NCBI RefSeq assembly: GCF_008364555.1
Contig: NZ_VTUC01000037.1
Span: forward strand, 1-64,000
Direction: 5' to 3'
From: Enterobacter vonholyi
GTDB taxonomy: Bacteria; Pseudomonadota; Gammaproteobacteria; Enterobacterales; Enterobacteriaceae
DNA length: 64,000 nucleotides
Positions 42,442 to 53,775 of the stretch are shown here, one piece after another; position 1 is the stretch's first letter; each line of letters opens with the position of its first letter. The position numbers were made by a program, and so were the translations under genes. The notes below the pieces were generated by a model. It searched no databases. It had not been told where the DNA came from and saw only the letters and a list, made by a program, of their open reading frames with translations.

Positions 42442-42708
42442 TTATTTATACAGTTCTGCAGTTGCGTGCCAGTGGTCACCCTGATTCAGTTCGGTGACGC
42501 GATAGCTGCTGGCACCTGCTTTTTCAGCTTTGGCGGCCAGTTCGTGACGGATATCCATCGGTGAGCCAGTGACAGACGTCACGGAGACGCTGCCCATACT
42601 CTGTAGATTTTGTGCCTGGTCGGCATTCACCTGCTGTACGGCTGCACTTGCGCCGAAAGAGATAACGGATGCCAGACCGAGGGTTGCGATGATCAATTTG
42701 GTTTTCAT
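42442..42708 (-). CDS. YhcN/BhsA-family periplasmic protein, second paralogue
   Basis: This 88-residue DUF1471 protein has a signal peptide MKTKLIIATLGLASVISFGASA and a mature part that ends HWHATAELYK. It shares the core of YhcN (NADQAQNLQSMGSVSV, SPMD, ASSYRV) with its neighbour at 42819, and clearly arose by tandem duplication, though its middle differs (IRHELAAKAEKAG). BhsA/YhcN-type proteins affect stress resistance and biofilm formation. E. coli has a single gene here. Confidence 0.88.
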   Translation of the reverse strand: MKTKLIIATLGLASVISFGASAAVQQVNADQAQNLQSMGSVSVTSVTGSPMDIRHELAAKAEKAGASSYRVTELNQGDHWHATAELYK

Positions 42709-42818
42709 AGTCTTTACTCCTGAATAGGGTTTTTACTCAACGGCGAGAAGGGTTGAACTGCTATTTTTATGCCTGGTGCCGTTGAGTGGAGATTTACGTT
42801 TTCAGCTATTACTAAAAC

Positions 42819-43082
42819 TTATTTGTACAGCTCAGCGGTGGCGTGCCAGTGGTCACCAGAACGCGCTTCGATGATGCGATAGGATGATGCACCCTGTTCT
42901 TCCGCTTTTTTGTTCAGCATCTCATGCATGTCCATTGGCGATGTGCCGACCGCGCCGACAGAAACCGTACCGATGGCCTGGCGGGATTGCGCCTGGTCAG
43001 CATTAATAGAGTCAGCCGCGAAAGCACCAAATGACAGGACAGACAGGACGCTCAGAGCCGCTACAGTTGATTTGATTTTCAT
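42819..43082 (-). CDS. yhcN: Stress-related periplasmic protein YhcN
   Basis: YhcN is an 87-residue DUF1471 protein induced by acid and oxidative stress in E. coli. The start at 43082 gives MKIKSTVAALSVLSVLSFGAFA, a signal peptide almost the same as E. coli YhcN; the open frame extends 18 codons upstream without support. Mature residues include INADQAQSRQAIGTVSVGAVG and HWHATAELYK. It precedes the paralogue at 42442 by 110 bases; both may be transcribed together or separately. Confidence 0.92.
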   Translation of the reverse strand: MKIKSTVAALSVLSVLSFGAFAADSINADQAQSRQAIGTVSVGAVGTSPMDMHEMLNKKAEEQGASSYRIIEARSGDHWHATAELYK

Positions 43083-43331
43083 GATTCTTACCTCGTCGAA
43101 TTTTTTAGTGGGGTCTTGTTTCGTGACCCTCATCACAAAATCAAGTATACACTAATAACGGTAAAAATTAATACCAGACTAATGGTTTCTATTGTTATTA
43201 CGTGTTAACCAGTCCTTTTTTTATAACCAAATTGCATAATATTGGGTGTTTTTTGCACGTTTTTGTTGGTGATAGCTAATGAAATCATATGGATATCAAC
43301 TTTTGATTTTTTGTGCGATTCTTTGATTTAG

Positions 43332-43348
43332 CATTCACCATGTGAATG
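43332..43348. promoter_or_regulatory. Perfect 7-base inverted repeat, possible operator
   Basis: CATTCAC and GTGAATG are exact reverse complements with three bases between them. It lies 250 bases upstream of yhcN and 110 bases downstream of argR. Its AT-rich context and spacing suit a dimeric repressor. No protein can be assigned from the sequence. Confidence 0.4.
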
Positions 43349-43427
43349 TTAATGAGTGGTAAAAAGCACTATTTGTCAAAGTGAAGGGCAGTAGAAAAGA
43401 GGGGAGAACGCAGCGGAAGCAGAACGA

Positions 43428-43450
43428 TCCCCGTAGCGGCGCTACGGGGA
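43428..43450 (-). terminator. GC-rich hairpin after argR
   Basis: A ten-base perfect stem, TCCCCGTAGC with GCTACGGGGA, has a three-base loop. It lies 8 bases beyond the argR stop. No T run follows on the argR strand, so it may be a 3'-end stabilising stem rather than a full terminator. Confidence 0.6.
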
Positions 43451-43457
43451 GAGGGGA

Positions 43458-45264
<1,807 letters not shown>

Positions 45265-45282
45265 TACGAACCGTCTCCCGGC

Positions 45283-45311
45283 AAAAAACGGAGCTTATCG
45301 CTCCGTTTTTT
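45283..45311. terminator. Bidirectional terminator between mdh and degS
   Basis: A perfect 12-base stem, AAAAAACGGAGC with GCTCCGTTTTTT, encloses a five-base loop. It lies 18 bases after mdh and 8 bases from the degS stop. A and T runs on both sides allow it to end both convergent transcripts. Confidence 0.95.
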
Positions 45312-45319
45312 TATGCCTG

Positions 45320-46387
45320 TCAGTTTGTTGCCGGGTATTCCTGAATCGTTACGTGCAGCGTCAGTTTCTTATCGTTGCGCATGACCTCAACAGGGATGAT
45401 AGAGCCCGGGCGAATTTCCGCCACCTGATCCATCGTCTCCAGCGCAGAGACCGCCGGCGTGCCGTTGACCGACACAATCACATCGTTTACCTGAATCCCC
45501 GCGTTGGCAGCCGGACCACCTGGCGCCACCTCGTTAACCACGATGCCCTGGATCTGATCGATACCGCCGCCCTGGGTATGCATCGGCGCAATTTCGCGTC
45601 CGCCGATACCGATATAGCCGCGGATCACGCGTCCGTCGCGGATCAATTTATCCATAATTTTGGTCGCCAGCTGGAACGGAATGGCAAAGCCGATCCCTTC
45701 AGGCGTCTCACCGTCGTTGCTCTTGTCGAACGAGAGGGTGTTGATGCCCATCAGTTCGCCCAGCGAGTTGACCAGCGCACCGCCGGAGTTACCGTGGTTG
45801 ATGGAGGCATCGGTTTGCAGGAAATTCTGCCGTCCGGATGGGTTGAGGCCGATACGACCGGTCGCGCTGATAATCCCCTGGGTGATGGTCTGGCCCAGGT
45901 TGTAAGGGTTACCAATCGCCAGGACGACATCACCAATATGCGGGGTACGTTTACGGTTGATCGGGATGACCGGCAAACCGCCCGTGGCGTTAATCTTCAG
46001 GACGGCCAGATCGGTCAGGCTGTCAGACCCAACGAGTAATGCCTCAAACACGCGGCCATCCTGCAGGGCGACGATGATCTGGTCGGCGTCATTTATCACG
46101 TGCTTGTTAGTAATAATGTAGCCGCGCTCGTCCATGATCACGCCGGAGCCGAGGGTGCGGATCTCCAGCTGGTTGTGGGCTGAGCTATTCAGGCCACGGT
46201 TATAGACGTTAACTACGGCGGGTGCGGCTCGGCGGACGGCCTGGTTATAGGTGGCCGGCGTTTCATCCGTGCTATCAAACTGGGGAGCAGACAGTTTATT
46301 GAACTGACGTAAAGACGGCAGCGCCAGCAGCAGCAGGCCAGCGACAATCAAACCGATGACAATAGAACGTAAGAGCTTTGAAAGCAT
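45320..46387 (-). CDS. degS: Inner-membrane protease DegS
   Basis: DegS starts the sigma-E envelope-stress response by cutting the anti-sigma factor RseA when its PDZ domain senses misfolded outer-membrane porins; 355 residues. One membrane anchor covers about residues 5-25. The catalytic triad is visible as the histidine in TNKHVI near residue 96, the aspartate in SLTDLAVLKI near 126 and the serine in NHGNSGGAL near 201. A single PDZ domain fills about residues 265-345. It follows degQ in the same direction, with 91 bases and a long hairpin between. Confidence 0.97.
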   Translation of the reverse strand: MLSKLLRSIVIGLIVAGLLLLALPSLRQFNKLSAPQFDSTDETPATYNQAVRRAAPAVVNVYNRGLNSSAHNQLEIRTLGSGVIMDERGYIITNKHVINDADQIIVALQDGRVFEALLVGSDSLTDLAVLKINATGGLPVIPINRKRTPHIGDVVLAIGNPYNLGQTITQGIISATGRIGLNPSGRQNFLQTDASINHGNSGGALVNSLGELMGINTLSFDKSNDGETPEGIGFAIPFQLATKIMDKLIRDGRVIRGYIGIGGREIAPMHTQGGGIDQIQGIVVNEVAPGGPAANAGIQVNDVIVSVNGTPAVSALETMDQVAEIRPGSIIPVEVMRNDKKLTLHVTIQEYPATN

Positions 46388-46435
46388 GATGCGCGTTTCG
46401 TTAAAAAAGGAACGATTTGCAGCATAACATGAGTT

Positions 46436-46469
46436 ATCCGGACATCACATGCAGCGGTGATGTCCGGAT
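46436..46469. repeat. Long hairpin between degQ and degS
   Basis: ATCCGGACATCAC and GTGATGTCCGGAT form a perfect 13-base stem with an eight-base loop. It starts 10 bases after the degQ stop and 48 bases before the degS start. The minus-strand sequence after it is AACTCATG, without a T run. It may stop or slow degQ transcription, or shield its mRNA end. Confidence 0.65.
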
Positions 46470-46478
46470 CGCAAATGC

Positions 46479-47846
46479 TTAGCGCAACAGAATATAGATG
46501 GACTCATTGCCACGCATGACCTGAAGGGCAATAACCGCCGGTTTGCTTTCCAGCACTTTGCGCAGTTCGGCAATAGACTGCACGCGATTGCGGTTTACAC
46601 CGATGATCACGTCATCCTGATGCAATCCGGCCTGCGCGGCAGGGCTGCTCTTCTCGACGGTGTCGATGCTAATGCCTTTCGTACCGTCTTTCAGCTGACC
46701 GTCGCTCAACGTAGCCCCTTGCAGCGCTGGGGCAATAAGCTCCGCGCTGGCCGAGGAAGAGGTGCTCTTATCCAGCGTCACTTCAACGTCAAGCGGCTTA
46801 CCGTCACGTATCAGGCCCAGCTTCACTTTGGCGCCAGGTTCGGTTGTGGCGATCCGCGAACGCAGTTCTGCAAAGCTGTTCAGCGGTTTGTCGTTCAGGC
46901 TGACGATCACATCCCCCGATTTCACGCCCGCTTTTGCGGAACCGGAGTTTGGCAGCACTTCACTGACAAACGCCCCGCGCTGTACATTGATGTTGAACGC
47001 TTTTGCGATATCAGCGCTCATCTCCATACCTTTAATGCCCAGCAGCCCGCGTTTGATTTCACCGAACTGGATCAGCTGCTGCGCCAGGGTTTTGGCCATA
47101 TTGCTGGGGATAGCAAAACCGATCCCGATGCTGCCGCCGCCCGGTGCCAGAATCGCCGTGTTAATCCCAATCAGCTCGCCGTTAAGGTTGAGCAATGCCC
47201 CGCCGGAGTTTCCACGGTTGATTGAGGCATCGGTCTGGATAAAGTTTTCCAACCCCTCCAGATTCAGGCCGCTACGCCCCAGCGCGGAGACGATCCCGGA
47301 GGTGGCGGTTTGCCCTAAGCCAAAGGGGTTGCCCACGGCGACGGCAAAGTCGCCGACGCGCAGTTTGTCAGAATCCGCGATGGCAATCTGGGTCAGATTG
47401 CTCGGGTTTTGCACCTGCAGCAGCGCGATGTCGCTCTGGTCATCGCCGCCAATCAGTTTGGCATCAAATTCGCGGCCATCGTTTAGCTGGACGCTTATTT
47501 TATCGGCCTGGCTGATGACATGGTTGTTAGTCAGAATATAGCCTTTAGCTGCATCAATAATGACGCCAGAGCCCAGGCCTTCAAAAGGCTGCGCCTGCTG
47601 GTCGGGAGACTCATCGCCAAAATATTTTTTCAGTTCTTCAGGGACGCGTTGGCTTTGTACCGCCGTGCCTTCAACCTGAACGCTGACGACCGCAGGCAAC
47701 ACTTTTTCCAGCATGGGCGCGAGGCTTGGAATGGCCGCCTGGCCAGGCACCTGGGAGGGGAGAGCAGCGAATACAGGGACGGACGCCGAGAGAGATAACC
47801 CGACACTTAACGCGATAGCGCTCAACAGCTGGTTTTTTTTCTTCAT
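46479..47846 (-). CDS. degQ: Periplasmic serine protease/chaperone DegQ
   Basis: DegQ degrades and refolds damaged periplasmic proteins as large cage-like assemblies; 455 residues from the ATG at 47846, equal to E. coli. A signal peptide MKKKNQLLSAIALSVGLSLSASVPVFA is visible; 28 in-frame codons upstream are not used. Triad residues are in TNNHVI near 109, QSDIALLQV near 139 and NRGNSGGALL near 214. Two PDZ domains cover about 260-350 and 365-452. It is related to DegP but lacks the long LA-loop insert. Confidence 0.97.
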   Translation of the reverse strand: MKKKNQLLSAIALSVGLSLSASVPVFAALPSQVPGQAAIPSLAPMLEKVLPAVVSVQVEGTAVQSQRVPEELKKYFGDESPDQQAQPFEGLGSGVIIDAAKGYILTNNHVISQADKISVQLNDGREFDAKLIGGDDQSDIALLQVQNPSNLTQIAIADSDKLRVGDFAVAVGNPFGLGQTATSGIVSALGRSGLNLEGLENFIQTDASINRGNSGGALLNLNGELIGINTAILAPGGGSIGIGFAIPSNMAKTLAQQLIQFGEIKRGLLGIKGMEMSADIAKAFNINVQRGAFVSEVLPNSGSAKAGVKSGDVIVSLNDKPLNSFAELRSRIATTEPGAKVKLGLIRDGKPLDVEVTLDKSTSSSASAELIAPALQGATLSDGQLKDGTKGISIDTVEKSSPAAQAGLHQDDVIIGVNRNRVQSIAELRKVLESKPAVIALQVMRGNESIYILLR

Positions 47847-48017
47847 CGATGTTGACTCTCGTAACCTGGAATAAAGGAAAAACGGCCCCAAAAACACGTT
47901 GATGTTATTGAATTTTAAACCGCTGAACAATGAGGTGTTTAACTAAATGATAGCTGGGGTCATGAAGAAAGGACGGGCGCAATCGCTGCGCCCGTAAAAT
48001 AAATTCAGGTTGTGCGA

Positions 48018-48416
48018 TTAATCGCGTTTTACACCGCCGCGCAGCAGGCCGGACGCGCCATCGGAGTAGTCGCGAGGCATCTGAACGGGCGCCTGATCGT
48101 TACCGGCCTCAGAGTCAGCCAGACGGTTGCGGAATGGGTTAGTTTCAGCGGTCATTTCCGGCAGCAGGCTGCTGGAGCTTTTTGCCATATGTTGATACAG
48201 CTGACGATAGTCGGTCGCCATGTTGTCCAGCAGCTCGGCGCTGCGGGCAAAATGGCTGACCAGCTCTTCACGATACTCTTCCAGCTCGGCTTTGTTCTTT
48301 TCCAGTTCGTACTGCAGTGACTGCTGCTGACGCAATTTGCGATTACCGAAACGCATGGCCACAGCACCGATGACGATGCCGACGACTAAACCGATTAGCG
48401 CATATTCCCAGGTCAT
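48018..48416 (-). CDS. zapG: Z-ring associated protein ZapG (YhcB)
   Basis: ZapG is a 132-residue inner-membrane protein that links cell division and envelope growth. One membrane segment at residues 4-22 (YALIGLVVGIVIGAVAM) is followed by a coiled coil at about residues 30-85, with LQYELEKNKAELEEYREELVSHF, and a disordered C-terminal tail. It is divergent from zapE with 189 bases between starts. The older name is yhcB. Confidence 0.94.
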   Translation of the reverse strand: MTWEYALIGLVVGIVIGAVAMRFGNRKLRQQQSLQYELEKNKAELEEYREELVSHFARSAELLDNMATDYRQLYQHMAKSSSSLLPEMTAETNPFRNRLADSEAGNDQAPVQMPRDYSDGASGLLRGGVKRD

Positions 48417-48605
48417 GAACTTCTCCCGTTGTCTTGTTGTTCCGTAGGGTGTTGGCTCGGCTCCTGCCTGTGCCTGATAATGCCACTATAACCGCTATTT
48501 CTGCAGAAGTGGAATCCTGACGTATCATCGCGTAGTGTAGAACGGCCTTTTTTTCATCAGTCACGTCTGCTGGTGAGCGTTAATTGAGGGAATAACAATA
48601 AGATT

Positions 48606-49730
48606 ATGCAAAACCTGTCCCCTGCATCGCGATATCAACTGGCCCTTAACGAGGGCACTCATCAGCCTGACGACGTTCAACGTGAGGCGGTAAGTCGTCT
48701 GGAGATGATTTATCAGGAGCTCACGGCAAAACCCGCTGAAACCGAACAGAATGGCGGGCTAAAGGCGGCGTTTGGGCGGTTGCTCGGTAAAAAAGCGCCA
48801 CAGGCTCACGCGCCGGCGCGCGGTTTATACATGTGGGGCGGGGTCGGTCGCGGAAAAACCTGGCTGATGGACATGTTCTACCAGAGCTTGCCGGGTACAC
48901 GTAAACAGCGTCTGCACTTCCATCGTTTTATGCTGCGGGTGCATGAAGAGCTGACTGCGCTGCAGGGTAAAAGCGATCCGCTGGAGATTGTGGCCGACCG
49001 GTTCAAGGCGGAAACGGACGTACTCTGCTTCGATGAGTTTTTTGTGTCTGACATCACCGATGCCATGCTGTTAGGCGGCCTGATGAAGGCGTTATTTGCC
49101 CGCGGGATTACGCTGGTGGCCACGTCGAATATCCCGCCGGACGATCTGTACCGCAACGGCCTGCAGCGGGCACGCTTCCTGCCCGCCATTGACGCTATCA
49201 AACAGCATTGTGACATTATGAACGTCGATGCCGGTGTCGATTATCGTCTGCGCACGCTGACCCTGGCGCACCTGTGGCTTTCGCCGCTAAATGCCGATAC
49301 CACCCGCGAGATGGATACACTTTGGCTGGCGCTGGCGGGGGCAAAACGCGAGCACGCCCCGGAACTCGAGATTAACCATCGCCCGCTCCCCACCCTTGGC
49401 GTCGAAAACCAAACGCTGGCGGTCTCCTTTACGACGCTTTGCGTGGATGCCCGTAGCCAACACGACTACATTGCGCTTTCACGTCTGTTCCACACCGTGA
49501 TGGTGCTGGATGTGCCGGTGATGACGCGGCTGATGGAGAGCGAAGCACGACGCTTCATTGCGCTGGTGGACGAGTTTTATGAGCGCCACGTCAAGCTGGT
49601 GGTCAGCGCCGAGGTACCTTTATATGAGATTTACCAGGGAGAGCGGCTGAAGTTTGAGTTCCAGCGCTGCCTGTCTCGCCTGCAGGAGATGCAGAGCGAG
49701 GAGTACCTGAAGCTGGAGCATATGCCGTAA
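48606..49730 (+). CDS. zapE: Cell-division ATPase ZapE
   Basis: ZapE is an AFG1-type AAA+ ATPase that acts on FtsZ filaments during constriction and under oxygen limitation; 374 residues. The Walker A motif GGVGRGKTWLMDMF is near residue 78 and Walker B VLCFDEFFVSDITDA near 140. A sensor segment LVATSNIPPDDLYRNGLQRARFLP follows near 178. The older name is yhcM. It is separated from the rplM operon by a REP-like repeat. Confidence 0.95.
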   Translation: MQNLSPASRYQLALNEGTHQPDDVQREAVSRLEMIYQELTAKPAETEQNGGLKAAFGRLLGKKAPQAHAPARGLYMWGGVGRGKTWLMDMFYQSLPGTRKQRLHFHRFMLRVHEELTALQGKSDPLEIVADRFKAETDVLCFDEFFVSDITDAMLLGGLMKALFARGITLVATSNIPPDDLYRNGLQRARFLPAIDAIKQHCDIMNVDAGVDYRLRTLTLAHLWLSPLNADTTREMDTLWLALAGAKREHAPELEINHRPLPTLGVENQTLAVSFTTLCVDARSQHDYIALSRLFHTVMVLDVPVMTRLMESEARRFIALVDEFYERHVKLVVSAEVPLYEIYQGERLKFEFQRCLSRLQEMQSEEYLKLEHMP

Positions 49731-49767
49731 TAAATACCACCCTCTCCCTGAGAAGGGAGCCTTGTAG

Positions 49768-49795
49768 GCCGGGTAAGGCGCAGCCGCCACCCGGC
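49768..49795. repeat. REP-like palindrome after zapE
   Basis: An imperfect palindrome of 28 bases with outer arms GCCGGGT and ACCCGGC and an inner GGCG/CGCC. The copy at 63132-63159 differs by one base. Both begin with GTA and lie in intergenic DNA, as REP/BIME elements of enterobacteria do. Confidence 0.85.
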
Positions 49796-49863
49796 ATTTT
49801 CCGTGGCCCCGAAAAACCCATTCCAAATCACATTTAAGGGTCGATCTTTGACCTCAACTTCTC

Positions 49864-49869
49864 TATAAT
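49864..49869 (+). promoter_or_regulatory. -10 element of the rplM promoter
   Basis: TATAAT is followed by GC-rich CTTGCGACCCC, so transcription would start near 49876. The -35 position 17 bases upstream reads TCGATC, a weak match. A TTGACC at 49848 is only ten bases away and cannot be its partner. A ribosomal-protein promoter with an activator-independent extended upstream region is likely. Confidence 0.6.
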
Positions 49870-49945
49870 CTTGCGACCCCACGTTACGAGAAGGTTTTTT
49901 TCCCGAAACTTTCTATGTGTCGGCATGTGCTATTCGAAGGGGTAG

Positions 49946-50461
<516 letters not shown>

Positions 50462-50473
50462 TCGGGATTATAG

Positions 50474-50869
<396 letters not shown>

Positions 50870-51177
50870 TCCATTCTGCTTACGCAGAACGATTGGCGAA
50901 AAACCCGCTTCGGCGGGTTTTTTTATGGATAATGCGCAGGTTATCCACAATATCCATGCATATATCTTCTCTTTTTCCACATTTCCAGAATCCCCTCACC
51001 ACAAAGCCATCAAAATCTGGTAAACTATCATCCAATTTTCTGCCCAAATATCGGTGAATACTCGATTTTTGTTCGATTCTTGAACAATGTGTTTTCTCTG
51101 GGATGGGCGATACAACATCTGGCTGGCCCCTGTTGGGCTGGTAGCAGTAAAAATTCTGAATATACCTGGAGGTTTTC
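50870..51177. other. rpsI-sspA spacer
   Basis: These 308 bases start with the rpsI terminator at 50899-50924. TAAACT at 51021-51026 is a possible -10 for sspA, but no good -35 accompanies it. This would leave an untranslated leader of about 145 bases before sspA. The sspA start is preceded by TGGAGG. No gene is seen. Confidence 0.5.
50899..50924 (+). terminator. Rho-independent terminator after rpsI
   Basis: AAAAACCCGC and GCGGGTTTTT form a perfect ten-base stem with a TTCG loop, followed by T residues. Confidence 0.95.
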
Positions 51178-51816
51178 ATGGCTGTCGCTGCCAACAAACG
51201 TTCGGTAATGACGCTGTTTTCTGGTCCTACTGACATTTATAGCCATCAGGTTCGTATCGTGCTGGCCGAGAAGGGTGTCAGTTTTGAGATCGAGCATGTG
51301 GAAAAGGATAACCCGCCTCAGGATCTGATCGATCTCAACCCGAGCCAAAGCGTACCGACGCTGGTGGATCGCGAGCTGACCCTGTGGGAATCCCGTATCA
51401 TTATGGAATATCTGGATGAGCGTTTCCCGCATCCGCCGCTGATGCCTGTTTACCCTGTCGCGCGTGGTGAAAGCCGCCTGTACATGCAGCGTATCGAAAA
51501 AGACTGGTACTCGCTGATGAACGTGATTACCAGCGGTTCCGCTTCTGAAGCTGACGCTGCGCGTAAGCAACTGCGTGAAGAGCTGCTGGCAATCGCCCCG
51601 GTGTTTGGTCAGAAACCGTTCTTCCTGAGCGATGAGTTCAGCCTGGTGGATTGCTACCTGGCACCGCTGTTGTGGCGTCTGCCGACCCTGGGCGTAGAGT
51701 TCAGCGGTCCTGGCGCGAAAGAGCTGAAGGGCTACATGACTCGCGTCTTTGAGCGCGACTCTTTCCTGGCATCCTTAACTGAACCGGAACGTGAAATGCG
51801 TCTCGGCCGAGGCTAA
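51178..51816 (+). CDS. sspA: Stringent starvation protein A
   Basis: SspA is an RNA-polymerase-associated protein with a glutathione-S-transferase fold, needed for stationary-phase acid tolerance and for late transcription of phage P1; 212 residues. The N-terminal thioredoxin-like domain covers about residues 10-85, with SVPTLVDRELTLWESRIIMEYLDERFP. The helical C-terminal domain has FSLVDCYLAPLLWRLP near residue 155. It lacks GST catalytic activity in E. coli. The sspB gene overlaps its stop codon by one base. Confidence 0.97.
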   Translation: MAVAANKRSVMTLFSGPTDIYSHQVRIVLAEKGVSFEIEHVEKDNPPQDLIDLNPSQSVPTLVDRELTLWESRIIMEYLDERFPHPPLMPVYPVARGESRLYMQRIEKDWYSLMNVITSGSASEADAARKQLREELLAIAPVFGQKPFFLSDEFSLVDCYLAPLLWRLPTLGVEFSGPGAKELKGYMTRVFERDSFLASLTEPEREMRLGRG

Positions 51817-52319
51817 TGACTGTGGAAATGTCACAACTTACCCCACGCCGTCCTTATCTGCTGCGCGCCTTCTATGAATGGCTGCTGGATAACCAGCTCA
51901 CGCCGCACCTGGTTGTGGATGTGACGTTGCCGGGCGTGCTGGTTCCAATGGAATACGCACGTGACGGGCAGATCGTACTGAACATCGCCCCGCGCGCGGT
52001 GGGTAACCTGGAGCTGGCGAACGATGAAGTGCGCTTCAACGCGCGTTTTGGCGGCGTGCCGCGTCAGGTTTCCGTTCCGCTGGCCGCTGTGCTGGCCATC
52101 TACGCCCGTGAAAACGGTGCGGGAACTATGTTCGAGCCGGAAGCGGCGTATGATGAAGAGGTTGCCAGCCTGAATGATGAGAATGCATCTGATGAGCGCG
52201 AAAGCGACACGGTGATGTCACTTATCGATGGCGATAAACCCGATCATCACGATGACAATGACCCTGATGACGATCCGCCTCCGCGCGGTGGTCGTCCGGC
52301 TCTTCGCGTCGTGAAATAA
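51816..52319 (+). CDS. sspB: ClpXP adaptor SspB
   Basis: SspB brings ssrA-tagged proteins to ClpXP; 167 residues if the ATG at 51816 is used. The GTG at 51822 would give 165 residues and aligns with the E. coli start, with GAGG nine bases before it; the ATG is too close to that site. The ssrA-binding domain covers about residues 5-115, with SQLTPRRPYLLRAFYEWLLD. An acidic flexible linker follows, and the ClpX-binding tail GGRPALRVVK ends the protein. It is coupled to sspA. Confidence 0.96.
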   Translation: MTVEMSQLTPRRPYLLRAFYEWLLDNQLTPHLVVDVTLPGVLVPMEYARDGQIVLNIAPRAVGNLELANDEVRFNARFGGVPRQVSVPLAAVLAIYARENGAGTMFEPEAAYDEEVASLNDENASDERESDTVMSLIDGDKPDHHDDNDPDDDPPPRGGRPALRVVK

Positions 52320-52347
52320 AAAACAGGCCCAATCGGGCCTGTTTTTT
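52318..52347. terminator. Bidirectional terminator between sspB and gltD
   Basis: AAAACAGGCCC pairs with GGGCCTGTTTT around an AATC loop, with A and T runs on both sides. It starts at the sspB stop codon and ends at the gltD stop codon, serving both convergent transcripts. Confidence 0.93.

Positions 52348-53775
<1,428 letters not shown>

Larger units (their letters stand above)
43083..43457. other. Region between yhcN and argR with two dyads
   Basis: These 375 AT-rich bases contain the yhcN promoter region and the argR 3' flank. A perfect inverted repeat CATTCAC-CAT-GTGAATG is at 43332-43348, and a GC-rich hairpin TCCCCGTAGC/GCTACGGGGA is at 43428-43450. No gene is apparent. Confidence 0.65.

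Noticed and set aside
49848..49853. TTGACC as the -35 of the rplM promoter
   Set aside because: Only ten bases separate it from TATAAT, too short for sigma-70.
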